The notes: generated by a model not told the origin, from the sequence alone. A DNA stretch of 64,000 nt from Ziziphus jujuba (GCF_031755915.1 NC_083379.1:28520001-28584000); one strand, 5' to 3'. Positions 47,497-59,334 are shown, numbered from the stretch's first letter. Translations and numbers: made by a program.

Positions 47497-48750
47497 TGAA
47501 CATATGATTCTAGTGTAGAGAAGGGATCAACACTGTTCCAAAGCTTACACAAGTTGTTCATAGTGCTTTTACAGTATTAGATCAAAATTCGGATTGTATG
47601 CCTCAATTTAGAAATGAAGTAAATATATATATATATATATTTTTTAAATCAAACTAACACATTAATAAAATTTATAATAGTTTTTTGTAATTATGTATAG
47701 ATAATGTGCTTTAAAGATTCATAAAAAAAGGTTTAATGATCATGCAGTTGTTGCAACTTAGATTGAAACGGTACTTGGTATGTACATTTGAATACATTTA
47801 TTAATAATTATAGAAAAATCATATGCTGAATATTTAAAGTTCTAAACTTTAATATATTATGATTAATAGTGTTGAAATATGCAGCTGAATGGTAGAATTT
47901 TTATGTTGAAAACTATCTTATATACTCAAACTCATTGCATCCAAAAATTTAGAAAGATAATTTTTCTTAAGTTGATTCATCATTGAAGTTCCAAAGTATC
48001 TTCTTAAATCAATGCCTGCTATTTGAGCCCCTTGATCAAAATCCTATATGACATTATATGCATTGATCTTCACCAATAAATGTGTTTAATATTTGTTGAC
48101 TTGGTTCTTGAAATGTGCTCTAACCCCATCTTCATCTATATTATATCCTCCTCCATCGTTACCACAACCATTACCTCTATCATTATTGTTGTCGTCATCT
48201 TCATCATGTTCATCCTCATATTTATTTGGTTGAGCATAATTGCAATTAGATGTTTCTAAATTAGGATAAAATCACCTAGTTGAAGGTTTCGTCACTACTT
48301 CAAATGAATTATTATCTTTATTGTTACTATTCATAACTTTTTAAGCAATAACATTGTTGATATTTATCCCTAATTGTGAAGCATACTTTGCAATTCGAGG
48401 ATTTGAATTACCTTCGTCACCATTTAAGTGTAATTTCTTAATCCACTAGATAATATAATTGTCTTTATCTTCACTAGGATTAGCTTCAATTTTCAAAGGA
48501 TTCAAATAATATGAATCTAATTGTGGTTTATTTGCTAATTTCGTATCACAAATCTATAATTTCATATTGTAATAGCAAAAAAAATCAGCTTAAATCAATA
48601 TCCAAACTAAGATTGCACCTGTGTAGGCTTTACTGGGAGCAATTTTTTTATTTTCTAGAGTTCTTTGATTTAATGCGAGAAAAGGAAAGAGAGATTTCTT
48701 TAGTTTCTTAATATTTATATAGATTTCCTTAAAAGTACTTTAAGAATAAA
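47497..48750 (-). other. Decayed sequence with an unrecognised acidic coding remnant on the minus strand
   Basis: 47497-47940 has no clear content apart from a TA repeat at 47622-47640. From about 48490 to 47950 the minus strand reads, with a few stops, as protein-like text: LHLNGDEGNSNPRIAKYASQ, an Asp/Asn-rich run DEDDDNNNDRGNGCGNDGGG, then VRAHFKNQVNKY and FDQGAQIAGIDLRRYFGTSM. I cannot name the family. It may be the end of another transposase or gag-like gene. Confidence 0.35.
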
Positions 48751-48829
48751 ATATATATTTATATATTTTTTTTCTTTTTTCTTTTCTTTTTTTTTTTTTT
48801 TTTGGGAGAGAAATGTCAGAAAAATGTAA

Positions 48830-49007
48830 ATTGTGCTAGGGTTTTGCCTGAAGGTCCTTGGGTTATAACTGGCCATTATCTCTCAGTCCAATGTTGAACG
48901 CTAGAATTCGATCATTTTAGAGACACAATCAGATGGATGATAGTTTGGGAAAGACTTTCTTATCTTATCTTTCCTTTAAGTATTGCAATGTTAATGTCCT
49001 ACATAAG
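48830..49007 (+). mobile_element. Second LINE, 5' segment (DUF4283-like ORF1 region)
   Basis: VLPEGPWVITGHYLSVQ followed by FDHFRDTIRWMIVWERL is typical of the DUF4283 domain at the start of plant LINE proteins. The sequence runs to CNVNVLHK at the ATAAG target site and resumes at 55945 with IGNLLGKTLKFDR, the family's normal continuation. One frameshift lies near 48982. Confidence 0.75.
49003..49007. repeat. Target-site duplication ATAAG of the composite gypsy insertion
   Basis: ataag at 49003-49007 and again at 55940-55944. Joining the flanks with one copy gives an uninterrupted LINE frame across the site. Confidence 0.85.
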
Positions 49008-49339
49008 TGATGTAACAAACAGAGTAATTAGATAATCCTAGTTAGAAACTTTGAGAATTTTTAATGACTTAAGAGGAGAAAATAGTTGTCTTTCCACTAC
49101 AGTAGCTTGAGCTTTAAGAACGAAATACAACGGCAAAAAAACAGAGATGTCCATCCAAAAGAGATGGCCAGTGAGTTTTAAAGAATGCTTAAAACATGGT
49201 CGTTTTGTTCTTCAATTATTATGACCTAAAAATGGAGTAAATAAATGAATAAACAGTGAGTTTTAAGGCTACTGATGTAGAAAACTAAAACTGCTGGTGA
49301 AAGGCTAAATGATAGCAGAAAACTAAACTTCTTTCTCCA
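49008..49339 (-). repeat. Inverted LTR at the left edge of the composite gypsy unit
   Basis: On the minus strand it begins tggagaaagaagtttagt and ends ttacatca, matching the LTRs at 49587-49910 and 55608-55939. Confidence 0.85.
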
Positions 49340-49586
49340 CTAGTTTTTTTTCCTACAGGAAGAAAGCTGGTCCTTGATATTACAGAGAGTTGTAGGTGCT
49401 TCATCAAGAGGATAATAAGGAGACAAATCACCAACATTAAAAGTTGAAAAAAACTTTAACTCTGGAGGAAGGTCAATGATGTAAGCATTGTCCCCAAGCT
49501 TTTAAGTACTTGAAAAGGACATAATTTCTTAGGCATCAGGTTATTGTAGGTTCCAGTAGGGAAACACTCTTTTGAAGAAAAATTGG
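49340..49586 (-). pseudogene. Inverted fragment: integrase C-terminal end next to the inverted LTR
   Basis: The reverse complement matches 55365-55607 of the plus element. It reads FPTGTYNNLMPKKLCPFQVL and then LSPYYPLDEAPTT, as in the end of the gypsy polyprotein, and runs straight into the inverted LTR. It stops abruptly at 49586, where the plus-strand LTR begins. Confidence 0.85.
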
Positions 49587-49910
49587 TGAATAAAGAAGTT
49601 TAGTTTTCTGTTGTCATTTAGCCTTTCACTACTAGTTTTAGTTTTCTACACCAGCAGCCTTAAAACTCACCATTTTATTTATTTATTTACTGCATTTTTT
49701 GGTTATAATAATTGTAGAAAAAACAACCATGTTTTGGGCATTCTTTGCTTTGATGTTTAAATTTGGCCATCTCTTTTTTTAGCCACTGTATTCCATTCCT
49801 AAAGCTCAAGCTATTGTAATGGAAAGACAACACCTTTTTCTCCTCTTAGTTCTTTGAAAATTCTCAAAGTTTCTAACTAGAATTATCTAAGTACTTTGAT
49901 TGCTGCATCA
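49587..49910 (+). repeat. 5' LTR of the plus-strand gypsy element
   Basis: tgaataaagaagtttagt ... gctgcatca, 324 bp. It lacks a ~20-bp segment (ggatgggcatctct region) found in the other two LTRs. Confidence 0.85.
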
Positions 49911-49913
49911 AAT

Positions 49914-49926
49914 TGGTATTAGAGCC
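49914..49926 (+). other. Primer binding site of the plus-strand gypsy element
   Basis: TGGTATTAGAGCC, initiator-Met tRNA type, four bases after the LTR end. Confidence 0.8.
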
Positions 49927-50242
49927 TCTGATCTAGCCAACCTTGATGGCTAACTTTGATGAAGAAAGTAGCTAAGCTGCTGAAAATGAGTGTTAAACCA
50001 AGCAATTTAGGCAGCAATCTAAGGTCTAGACTAGAAAATTGAAGCTTGCGCTCTTGAATTGTGCCAATCCTAACCTCACCTAGATTTACACATTCCGTTT
50101 CCACCTGATGTTGCTGGACAGAGGAACCAAGATGTTGCTTGGCCCCCATTGTCGTCACCCATCCTCAGTTCGCATAAAATTTCAATTTAGGAGCACTAGA
50201 ACTCACAGACGACACTCCTTATCACCCACTAGTCAAAGATAA

Positions 50243-51165
50243 TTGATGATGATGAGATTGAGGCTGCAATTAGCCCGAGATGCAAAGGCAAATTCATCCC
50301 ATTATGGAGAAACATATGTGAGGCACCATTTTAGGGTGCCAAACAAGTATGGACAGAACCATGAGACCTCTATATACAAGATGAAAATTGATATACCTAT
50401 TTTTGATGGACATTTGAATATTGAAAACTTCCTGGATTGGTTGGAAAATGTTGAAAAATTCTTGGATTATATGAGTGTTCCTGAGCAACAACAAGTGAAG
50501 TTAGTTGCCTATAAGTTGAGAGATAGAGCCTCAACTTGACAGGATCAGGTTTTGTTAAACTGAAGGAGGGAAGGAAAGGATACTGTTAGAACATGGCATT
50601 GGATGAAATAGTTGTTAGAGGTTAGATTTCTCCCTCATGACTACGACCAAATTTTATACTACTAGTTCCACCACTGTCAGCAAGGAGCTGGAACTGTAGA
50701 TGAGTATGTGAATGAATTTTTTAGGCTTGTAGGCATAAGTTGAATTAAACTGAGAGACAACAAATCACTAGATTTGTTTATAGTTTGAATGGGTCCATTT
50801 ACAATAAAGTAGAATGTAGTCCTGTGAATATACTTAATGAAGCAGTGAATATGGCTAACATTATATAAAAAAGAAGCAAACCACTCAGGGCAAACAACCT
50901 AAAAAATGGAAGTCTTTATCTTCATTCTACCCTGAAAAGACAAAACCGCATAAATTCTCCAACCACAATTCCTTTCCTAATTAAGTCTCCAACAATGACC
51001 CCAAAACCAACCTTGACCATTATAACAAACCAGCTGGGAAGTTACCAAATAACAACCTGAAACCATCCAATCCAAATGCAAAACCAGTGCCCTACAAGTA
51101 TTTTAAGTGTAACCAAGTTGGCCATAGGTCAAGTAATTGTCCATTAAGAAAAATCTTGAATATTT
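50243..51165 (+). pseudogene. Gypsy gag with CCHC knuckle, broken
   Basis: The gag domain is read in 50243-50539 (KIDIPIFDGHLNIENFLDWL) and continues after a stop to about 50850. The zinc knuckle YFKCNQVGHRSSNCP (first Cys lost to Phe-Lys shift: YFKC...C) lies at about 51098-51145. Confidence 0.75.
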
Positions 51166-51319
51166 AATAGGAAGTAGATGCATTTGAAGAGACTCAACTC
51201 ACTCTCGATGATGAAAAGGAAAAGGTATTTATGTTTCTAGATGGAGATCTCGGTGAATCACTTGTTTGTATCCTCTAAAGGGTCTTAATGTCTGCTAAGC
51301 AGCCATTTCAAACCCAAAG

Positions 51320-51684
51320 GAATGCTATCTTTAAAACTCGGTGCACCATTAAAGGGAATATTTGTGAAGTGATTATTCATAGTGACAGGTATTAGAATGT
51401 GGTCTCCAAAGCCTTAGTCAAAGCTCTACAACTTCCTATGATAGCCCATCCTCAACCTTACAAGATTGGATGGATTAAAAAGGGAAGTGAAATTTTCATC
51501 AATGAAGTTTGCACAGTAACTTTTTCTATTCGATAACACTATAACGATGAAGTTACATGTGATGTGGTGGACATGGATGTGTGCCATGTCCTTTTAATAA
51601 AGCCATGGCAATTTGACTGACATGTCCAACATGGAGGCAAGGCAAACACCTATGCATTTTAGTGGCATCATAAAAAGATAGTCA
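51320..51684 (+). pseudogene. Gypsy protease region, degenerate
   Basis: Reads CTIKGNICEVIIHSD with the catalytic Asp-Ser/Thr-Gly lost, then LPMIAHPQPYKIGWIKKG and CDVVDMDVCHVLL, the conserved end of this domain in plant gypsy elements. The solo LTR insertion follows at 51685. Confidence 0.7.
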
Positions 51685-52783
51685 TGATGCAAATCCGTCT
51701 GTGCCCGCACAACCGATAACCTACTAGGTTGCTGACTCGATACGGATGAAGACCAGCCTGATCACTAGGGCTCAAGTTAAGAGGTTTAGGGACAAATTTG
51801 TTGCCTTTATCCAGGAAGTAATTCATTCTCAAGAGCACTTTTCCATACCTAAATATTCAAGACCTGTTTTGGGCATACAAGTGGTGGAAGCCGACACAGA
51901 CCCAGGTAGCGGTTTTGGTGTATTTATGGAGTCCAAGTAGCAAGAAATGGTTCCAACTCTTTATGGATTCAATAAATATCACTAAGAGGTCATGGAAACA
52001 AGTCAAGGCAGAAGTAAAACCAACTTGTAAGGACAGCTTCAAAATTCGGTTGAAAATTGCTGTATTGCTTGCTGGCTTTATTGTATTTTGTTGAGTTGAC
52101 TTTTTCTTTTTCTTCCAAGCAAGGGCAACGTGTGGGACTCTATAATAAGCTTATTGGGCATCCTAAAAATCATATTGAAGCTGATTTGGAGCTAAAATTG
52201 GTCAAAATCAACTTTGTCAAAAACTAGTATTTTAGTTTCATAATTTGATTCTACTTTTTGTTTTAGGAAATTACCATTTTTTTGTTTTTTAATTTGCTGG
52301 ACAAATAAGTTTAGGAAATTTATTATTTTATTATTTTCATTGTAAATTAATTAATTCCTAATTCAAAATAAAGGAATTAATTAATCTAAATTAGATTAGG
52401 AAAGGAGGAGACTTTCGACCATATTAGGATTCTTCATTGCATGGCCGGTTTTTCCTTTTTCTTTTAAGGTTTTATTTTGTTTTCTCTTAGCCTATAAAAG
52501 GGCTTATTTTTTAGGAAGAACACACTATTAATAATATCCAGAATTTATTTTGTGAGATTGAATTTCTCTTAGTTCTTTTGAACATCTAAAACACCATTAG
52601 TGATTGAGTGTTTTAGTTTGACTTATCAATAGGAAATCCATCACATATTGTGGCAGCTTTGATATAACAAGGTTTCTAATCACAGGTTGGTTATGGGTCA
52701 AAGTGGCCATTAGAACTTGAACATAATTAAATCCGGACTAATATAATATGGGTCTAGGCGCAAGTCATCCTAGGTTCATATTA
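51685..52783 (-). mobile_element. Solo LTR of the 31333-39488 gypsy family, inserted in the other gypsy element
   Basis: The minus-strand orientation matches the LTR from ctcatca-type end (tgatgcaaatccgtc at 51685) to gttcatatta (52783, canonical gttcgtatca). Flanks agtca (51680-51684) and agtcc (52784-52788) are a 4/5 target duplication. The host element's protease ends before it and its RT region starts after it. Confidence 0.85.
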
Positions 52784-53089
52784 AGTCCTCTTGCCATTCA
52801 CTCCTAAACTTCCTCACAGTGAACTCTTACACATTCATCCAAAACTGAACACAGCTAACTCCTTTGTTTCCAGCATCTAAATAGAAACCAAGTCATTCCA
52901 CAACTGCATCACCCAATTATTTCACGGCCCTCATTATCTCCAACCTCAAACCTGATGACTTAGCTGTCCTTAAGTCCCTATAGCCACTTCTTAAAGAGTA
53001 CCAAGACCTTGCCCCTTTTGAATTACTAGTAGAGCTTCCACCAGGAGAGATATACAACATAACATTGATCTCCAACCTGGTGCTAGTAT

Positions 53090-54000
53090 TCCAAACTTAC
53101 CTCATTACCAAATGAGTCCCAAAGAACATGAAATACTCAAAGGAATTGTGGATGATCTATTGGAGAAGAAGTTAATAAGGGAAAGCCTTGGTCTATGTGT
53201 TGTCCAAGCTTTGTTCATACCCAAAAAGGATAAAACTTAGTGCAAGTGCGTTGACAGTAGGGCAATTAACAAAATTACAGTCAAATAAAAACTTCCCATT
53301 CCTCGACTAGAAGAAATGTTGGACAAATTGGAAGGTACTCAGATAGTTTCAAATCTGGATCTCAAGAGTGGTTACCACCAGATTTGAATAAGGCAGAGAC
53401 AAGTGGAAAACAACTTTTAAAACTAGAAAGGGATTGTACGAATGGTTTGTAATGTTGTTTGGTCTATGTAATGCGCTTAGTACGTTCATGAGCTCATGAA
53501 TTAGGTGCTCAAATGATTTCCCTTTGTTGTGGTTTACTTTGAAGACATACTAATTTTCAGTATGAACGAACAGCAACATGTGACGCATTTAAAACAGGTT
53601 TTCCAAGCCCTTAAGGACCACAAATTTTACTTGAACACTAAAAAGTGTGAATTCATGACTGATTAACTACTATTTTTAGGGTTTATAATCAGTAAGGAGG
53701 GTATTCACCTCAACCCTAAGGAGGTACAAGCTATTTGTAAATGGAAGTCCCCCACCACAATCACTGAACCGAGAAGTTTTCATGGTTTAATGACTTTCTA
53801 TTGAAGGTTCATTAAGAATTTTAGTACTCTAGCAGCTCCCTTGACTGAATGTTTGAAAAAAGGAAAATTTAATTGGCAGCCAAAGCAAGAACAAAGGTTC
53901 CAACTTTTCAAACAAAGGCTAACTCAAGCCACTCTGTTAGCTCTACTTAATTTTGACAAGGTTTTTGAAATAGAGACTAATGCTTAAACAATTACCATAG
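53090..54000 (+). pseudogene. Gypsy reverse transcriptase, degenerate
   Basis: Readable motifs include [40 protein letters not shown], then DLKSGYHQI and VVVYFEDILIF, where YFDD has become YFED, and YLNTKKCEFM. Many in-frame stops occur. The connection to RNase H follows with APLTECLKKGKFNWQP. Confidence 0.85.
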
Positions 54001-54456
54001 GAGCTCTCTTATCACAGGAAAGTAGAGCAATATAATGTTTTAACGAGAAACTTTGTGAAGCTCGGTAGAAATGGAGCACTTATGAACAAGGTTTATGCTG
54101 TAGTTCGAACTTTTAACCATTGGGAACATTATTTGATTCAAAAGGAGTTTATCTTGCATAGTGACCATCAACCTTTGAAGTATCTCAACTTACAAAAGAA
54201 GCTTTCAGATCTCCATGCTCATTGGTTACAATTTCTACATAAGTTTCATTACTACTTTCAATTCAAGGCCAATAGGCACAACAAAGTCACAGATGCTCTC
54301 AACCGAAATCCTATTCTTTTCACAACTTTGCACATCAAGCTCTCGGAATTTGATCATTGCGAGATCTTTATCCTAAAGATGCTGATTTTGGTGCAATTTG
54401 GCAAAAATGCCAAAATAGAGAATATGCTGAAGATTTCCACATCACTAAAAGCTTGA
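54001..54456 (+). pseudogene. Gypsy RNase H, degenerate
   Basis: 54055-54456 includes VRTFNHWEHYLIQKEFIL, HSDHQPLKYLN and the ending HNKVTDALNRN, typical of this domain. The N-terminal catalytic Asp region upstream (FEIETNA) is mutated from FE.DASG. Confidence 0.8.
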
Positions 54457-54499
54457 TTTTCAAAGCGAACCAGTTTTGTATACCATAAACATCCCTTAG

Positions 54500-55607
54500 A
54501 CAGTATTTAATTGTAGATTTACATGCTGGAGGCCTTACTATACATGTTGGCCAAGACAAGACTATCACTCTCCTCACTAACTGATTCTTTTGGCTTCATC
54601 TTAAGTGCAATACTGCAAAATTTGTTCGCTACGATCCAATCTATCAAACAGCAAAAGGGATCTCATAAAACACAGGACTTTACACCCCACTATCGATTCC
54701 CACCACAATTTGGGAGGATCTTTCCATGGACTTTGTCCTTAGTTTACCAATGACATAAAGAAGGTTTTGATGCTATATATGTTGTGGTTGATAGTTTCTC
54801 AAAAATGGCTCATTTTGATCATTATAAGAAGGCTACAAATGTTATCTATGTAGCACAGCTTTTCTTCAACGAAATTGTCAAACTTCATGGTACACCTAAG
54901 ACCATTACCTATGATTGTGATGTTAAGTTCGTCAGCCATTTTTGAAAAATGCTTTGGTTGAAATTTGGAACTAAACTCTAGTATAGCAGTGCCATCACCC
55001 TCAAATTGATAGGCAAACAGAGGTAGTAAATAAAACTTTGGACAATATGCTTCGTACCCTGGAAATTGATAATCCAAAACAATGGGATACTTTCCTTCCT
55101 CAAGTTGAATTCGCTTACAATAGTATGGTGAATAGAACTATAGGTCTCTTTCCCTTTGCTATTGTATACACTAAACCGCCAAATCACACAACAGATTTAC
55201 TTCTTTTAAAGGACTTCCATAAAGAGGTGTAACTTTGCTAAACATTATGTGAACTTCCATAAAGAAGTGTAGCTTCACATTCACATGGCTAACGAGATAT
55301 ACAAAGCTGCTCCTGAAAGACATTGGTGTTACAAGACTTTTGCAAAAGGAAATTTGGTCATGATTTTTCTTTGAAAGGATCGTTTCCCTACTGGAACATA
55401 CAATAAACTAATGCTTAAGAAATTGGGTCCTTTTCAAGTACTTAAAAAGCTTGGAGATTATGCTTACATCATTAACCTTCCTTCAAAGTTAAAGATTTCT
55501 TCAGCTTTTAATGTTGTTGATCTATCTCCTTATTATCCTTTTGATGAAGCACCTACAGTTGTCTATAACTCTCGAGGACAAGCTTTCTTCTAGTGGAAAA
55601 GAACTTG
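54500..55607 (+). pseudogene. Gypsy integrase and C-terminal region, degenerate
   Basis: Reads include VVVDSFSKMAHFDHYKKATN, the RTIVSD-type motif as TITYDCDVKF, HPQIDRQTEVVNKTLDNMLR across a frameshift, FLPQVEFAYNSMVNRT, and the C-terminal LGPFQVLKKLGDYAYIINLP and LSPYYPFDEAP close to the LTR. No intact catalytic triad. Confidence 0.8.
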
Positions 55608-55939
55608 TGGAGAAAGAAGTTTAGTTTTCTACTGTCATTTAGTAGTTTTAGTTTTCTACACCAACAGCCTTAAAACTCATCGTTTTATTCATTTATTCAC
55701 TACATTTTCAGGTCATAATAATTGTAGAACAAAATAACCATGTTTTGGGCATTCTTTGTTTTGATATTTAAATCTGGCCATCTCTTTTGGATGGGCATCT
55801 CTATTTTTTTACCGTTGTATTCCATCCTTAAAGCTCAAGCTACTCTAATGGAAAGACACCAACATTTTCTCCTCTTAGTTCTTTGAAAGTTCTCAAAGTT
55901 TATAACTGGAATGATCTAGTTACTCTATTTGCTGCATCA
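55608..55939 (+). repeat. 3' LTR of the plus-strand gypsy element
   Basis: tggagaaagaagtttagt ... gctgcatca, 332 bp, followed by the ATAAG duplication at 55940. Confidence 0.85.
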
Positions 55940-55944
55940 ATAAG

Positions 55945-57585
55945 ATTGGTAATTTGTTAGGAAAGACTCTGAAATTTGATAGAATTACTAAGATGGCTAA
56001 TGCTTTAGTGAGGAACAAGAGTAAGGTATGGTGGTTATTCACTATTCCTTATGCTAGTTCTGTTAATAGTATCAGAATGAGGTTGTGGGATGCTCTTAAG
56101 GAAGTACATCACGTTAACAATTTCATCACTGGTGATTTCGATGAGGTTAACAATGTGAATTAAAAATATGATTGAATTAGTCATAGGATTCCTCTAAATA
56201 GAGGAGTAAATATTTTAATTAGCGATTTTTTCTTATTGTTCTAGGTGGTTCTAAATTTACATGGTGTAATGGTAGATTTGCTAATCAACTTATAAGAGAA
56301 AGGATGGACCAGGCTTTGCATTTTCTATTAGAGGAATTGATTTTCTAGGGTTGTGATTCAAAATCTTTCAAGAATTATGTCTTCTCAGCATCCCTTGCTG
56401 ATTTCTACTCATAAGAAAGAAAAGATTATGCTTGATTAAAGCCTTTTCGATTTGAAATGGCTTGGTTTCAACATGCTGACTTTGATAAATTCATGAAGAC
56501 AATGTTATAAGATTGGTTCAAATCTAGTTAAAAGGGTTGCTGATCTTCAAGGAAAATTAAGGTTGTGGAATAGAAATGTGTTAAGGAATGTCTTCTTGGG
56601 AAAAAAAAATTCTAGTTGTTCAGTTAAATGGGATTCAACAGCACTTTGTAGGGGGTGGAACCCATTTTTAGTGCATTTAAAAAAATAAAAAGAAAGGATG
56701 GGGAAATATAATTTGATTTTAAAGTTAGATGAGTGATTGTGGCTTCAAAAGTCTCAATGTAATTGGCTTCTTGGGGGTCATTGGAATACAATGTCCTGTC
56801 ACCTATCTATTATCATCAGGAGGAAGAATAAATAAAGTAGAGATGTTGAAGAACAATGAAAACGAATGGATTTCTGATCAATTTCAATTAAAATAGATGG
56901 CAGTGAATTTTCATGCAGATTTATATACTAATGAGAGCACTGCTTTTAATAAAAATGCTATGGTTTTAAATAAGAGAGTCGAAAATTGGGAAATTAAAAA
57001 AGCCTTCTTTGATATTGGGGCATGGAATGCCATTGGTTTAGATGGCATTCAAGCTGCTATTACAAAGGTATTGGGATTTTTTTGGAGAGAGTATCTGCAA
57101 TATGGTTAAGAATGCTATTAGTTCAACACATCTTCTTAAAAGTATGAATGATACTATTATTTCAATCATTCCTAATGTGATGATGCTTAGGCTATGGCTA
57201 GTTTTAGGCCACTATGCTTTTCTAATATCCTTTATAAAATAATTAGTAAATTGGTTGTGCAAAGGCTTAGGCCTTCAATGAAGAAACACATTTGCCCAAA
57301 TAAAGCCAGTCTTATAACTAAAAAGTGAATACTGGATAATATAGTGGTGCTTCAAGAGATGCTCAATCATCTTAAAAATTCTAAATTTAAGAGAGGGTTG
57401 GTTATGTGGAAGATAGATTTTGAAAAAGCTTATAATAGATCAAATTGGGTTTTATGGAGGCAGTTCTTGAAGAAATTACTCTTTCTTTTTAATGGAGGAA
57501 ACTCATTATGGAATGTGTGAGAGTGAAGATGATACAATTGATTTGGAATGGAGAACTCATGCCAAGTAATGGCATAAGACAAGAA
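55945..57585 (+). mobile_element. Second LINE, middle segment (endonuclease end and RT)
   Basis: Continues from 49007 with IGNLLGKTLKFDR, then jumps to endonuclease-like text (VWWLFTIPYASSVNS, FITGDFDEVNN), so an internal deletion has removed most of the endonuclease. KFTWCNGRFANQLIRERMDQ lies near 56250-56310. RT begins with VENWEIKKAFFDIGAWNAIG (56976-57035) and runs to the conserved NGIRQ at 57585, where the copia element is inserted. Confidence 0.8.
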
Positions 57586-57865
57586 TGTTGTGATCCTTTG
57601 ATAACGATAAACACACAAAACCAACACAAAAAGAAAAAAGAGACAAAAAAGGCACAAAAATTGAGAAGAAAAAAGATGTATTATTTACTAGAAATTTATA
57701 CACAAAAAAACTTCTCTAAAACTCTCTCTTGGAGTCTCAAAAACCTGCGTTGTCTCTAATGTGTGTGTTGTAATACAAGACTGAAACTAAGCATCTATTT
57801 ATAATGCTCTATAGGATTGAAACCCTAATGGGTTGGGCTTTAGGAAAAAAGGCTGGACTCCCACA
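57586..57865 (-). repeat. 3' LTR of the copia element
   Basis: Plus-strand text tgttgtgatcctttgata ... ggactcccaca, partner of 62412-62689. The adjoining plus-strand attctccctctccca (57866-57880) is the complement of its polypurine tract. Confidence 0.85.
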
Positions 57866-57929
57866 ATTCTCCCTCTCCCACCTCATTTCAAATACGTGAT
57901 GGTCACCCACCATCTAAACTAGTTATATC

Positions 57930-58380
57930 TTTATACAGCTTCAACTTCTCTAACATGACAACCTAATGGGTTGGGCTTTAGGAAAAAAGGCTGGATTCCC
58001 CTTGTGTGTATATTCACCAATGTGAACAATTTATACTCCATTATGTCATGTATCCAATGATAGTGGATATTAGTATGCTTTGTCCGAGAATAATGCATTG
58101 AATTCTTACTCAAATTCATAGCATTCTAGCTATCACAATGTATCTTATAGTCATTCTACTTGATGCCCAATTCATGGAGCTACACACTTTTGTAATCTTG
58201 ACTACCATGACATAGCTTTTCCTGCAAAAGTGTAAAGATAACTTGAAGTAAATTTCTTGCTATCAAGATCTCTGGCCATATCTGCATCTACATAGCCTTT
58301 TAGAGCTGGATCACCTCCCCCGTAACACAAGCATACTTTTGATGTACCCTTAAGATGCCTAAGAATCTACTTGATTGTTT
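57930..58380 (-). pseudogene. Copia RNase H region, degenerate
   Basis: Minus-strand text LKGYVDADMARDLDSKKF (about 58303-58250) is the copia RNase H active-site segment. Further residues follow with stops toward 57930, where MNLSKNSMHY is readable. Confidence 0.7.
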
Positions 58381-58381
58381 C

Positions 58382-59334
58382 CTAGTGTTCTTTTCCAGGA
58401 TTTGAAAGAAATCTACTCACGGTACCAACTGCATCAGCAATGTCTGGTCTAGTACACATCATTGCATACATTAAACTTCCTACCACTGAAGAATAAGGCT
58501 CTGAAGCCATCTCCTCTATCCCTAGTTTGGATGAGGGGCACGATCTCTTACTCAACTTGAAATGGTTAGCTAATGGAATGCTGATAGGTTTGGTCTTATC
58601 CATGCCGAATATCTTTGTTACTTGTTCAACATACTTCTCTTGAGATTGCCATAACTTATGATTCTTCTTATCTCGAACTATCTGCCTTCCTAAAATCTGT
58701 TGATGTAGTCCCAAGTCCTTCACATGAAATGACTTGGAAAGTTCCTTCTTGAGTTGATAATTTTCATTGCATCTTGTCCAAAGATCAACATGTCGTCAAC
58801 ATATAGTAAAAGTGCAATACATTTTCCATCTGGAAATCTCTTAATATAAACACAGTGGTCTGCATCTATTTTTTTATATCTTTGAATCACCATAAAAGAG
58901 TCAAACTTCTTATACCACTGTTTAGGTGTTTGCTTAAGGCCATACAAGCTCTTTTTTAGCTTGCAAACGAGGTTCTCCTTCCCTGAAACCTAAAAAACTT
59001 TTGGTTGCTCCATGTAATTCTTCTCATGTAGATCACAATAAAGGAATGTTGTTTTCACATCCATCTGCTCAAGTTCTAGGTCTAACCATTCTACTGAACT
59101 GAGAATAACTTGTATCGAAGTCTTCTTTACCATTGGTGAGAAAATCTCATTAAAATCAATTCCTTTCTTCTGAAAGAAACCTTTAATGACCAATCGGGCT
59201 TTGATCACCAGTTTGTTGCCATTTTTCTTGAGTTTGAATACCCACTTATTCTTTAGTGCCTTCTTTTCTTTTGGGCTTAACCAACTTGTAAGTATGGTTC
59301 TTCTGCAAAGATTCCATCTCTTGTTGCATTTCAT
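58382..59334 (-). pseudogene. Copia reverse transcriptase, broken
   Basis: KNKWVFKLKKNGNKLVIKAR, then FFQKKGIDFNEIFSPMVK (59334-58990). MYGLKQTPKQWYKKFDSFM and the catalytic YVDDMLIFG follow (58947-58720), then MKDLGLHQQILGRQIVRDKK (58723-58382). The catalytic YVDD box is preserved, but frameshifts separate the three pieces. Confidence 0.85.

Larger units (their letters stand above)
49008..55939 (+). mobile_element. Composite Ty3/gypsy insertion with three LTRs, one inverted
   Basis: The single insertion is flanked by ATAAG. From the left it holds an inverted LTR (49339-49008, minus), about 250 bp of inverted element 3' end (49586-49340, minus), then a normal plus-strand element: LTR 49587-49910, primer site, gag, protease, RT, RNase H, integrase and LTR 55608-55939. 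Both outer termini are therefore LTR 3' ends. The three LTRs are about 325-332 bp and clearly homologous (roughly 85% by eye). The plus element is itself interrupted by a solo LTR of another family (51685-52783). All genes are degenerate. Confidence 0.85.

Noticed and set aside
49587..55939. Endogenous pararetrovirus (caulimovirid) instead of a gypsy element
   Set aside because: There are paired LTRs, a target duplication and an integrase domain, and no movement or coat protein features.
49582..55949. attgg as a target duplication for the plus-strand gypsy element alone
   Set aside because: The right copy is five bases away from the LTR end, and the LINE reading frame shows that the true duplication is ATAAG around the whole composite.
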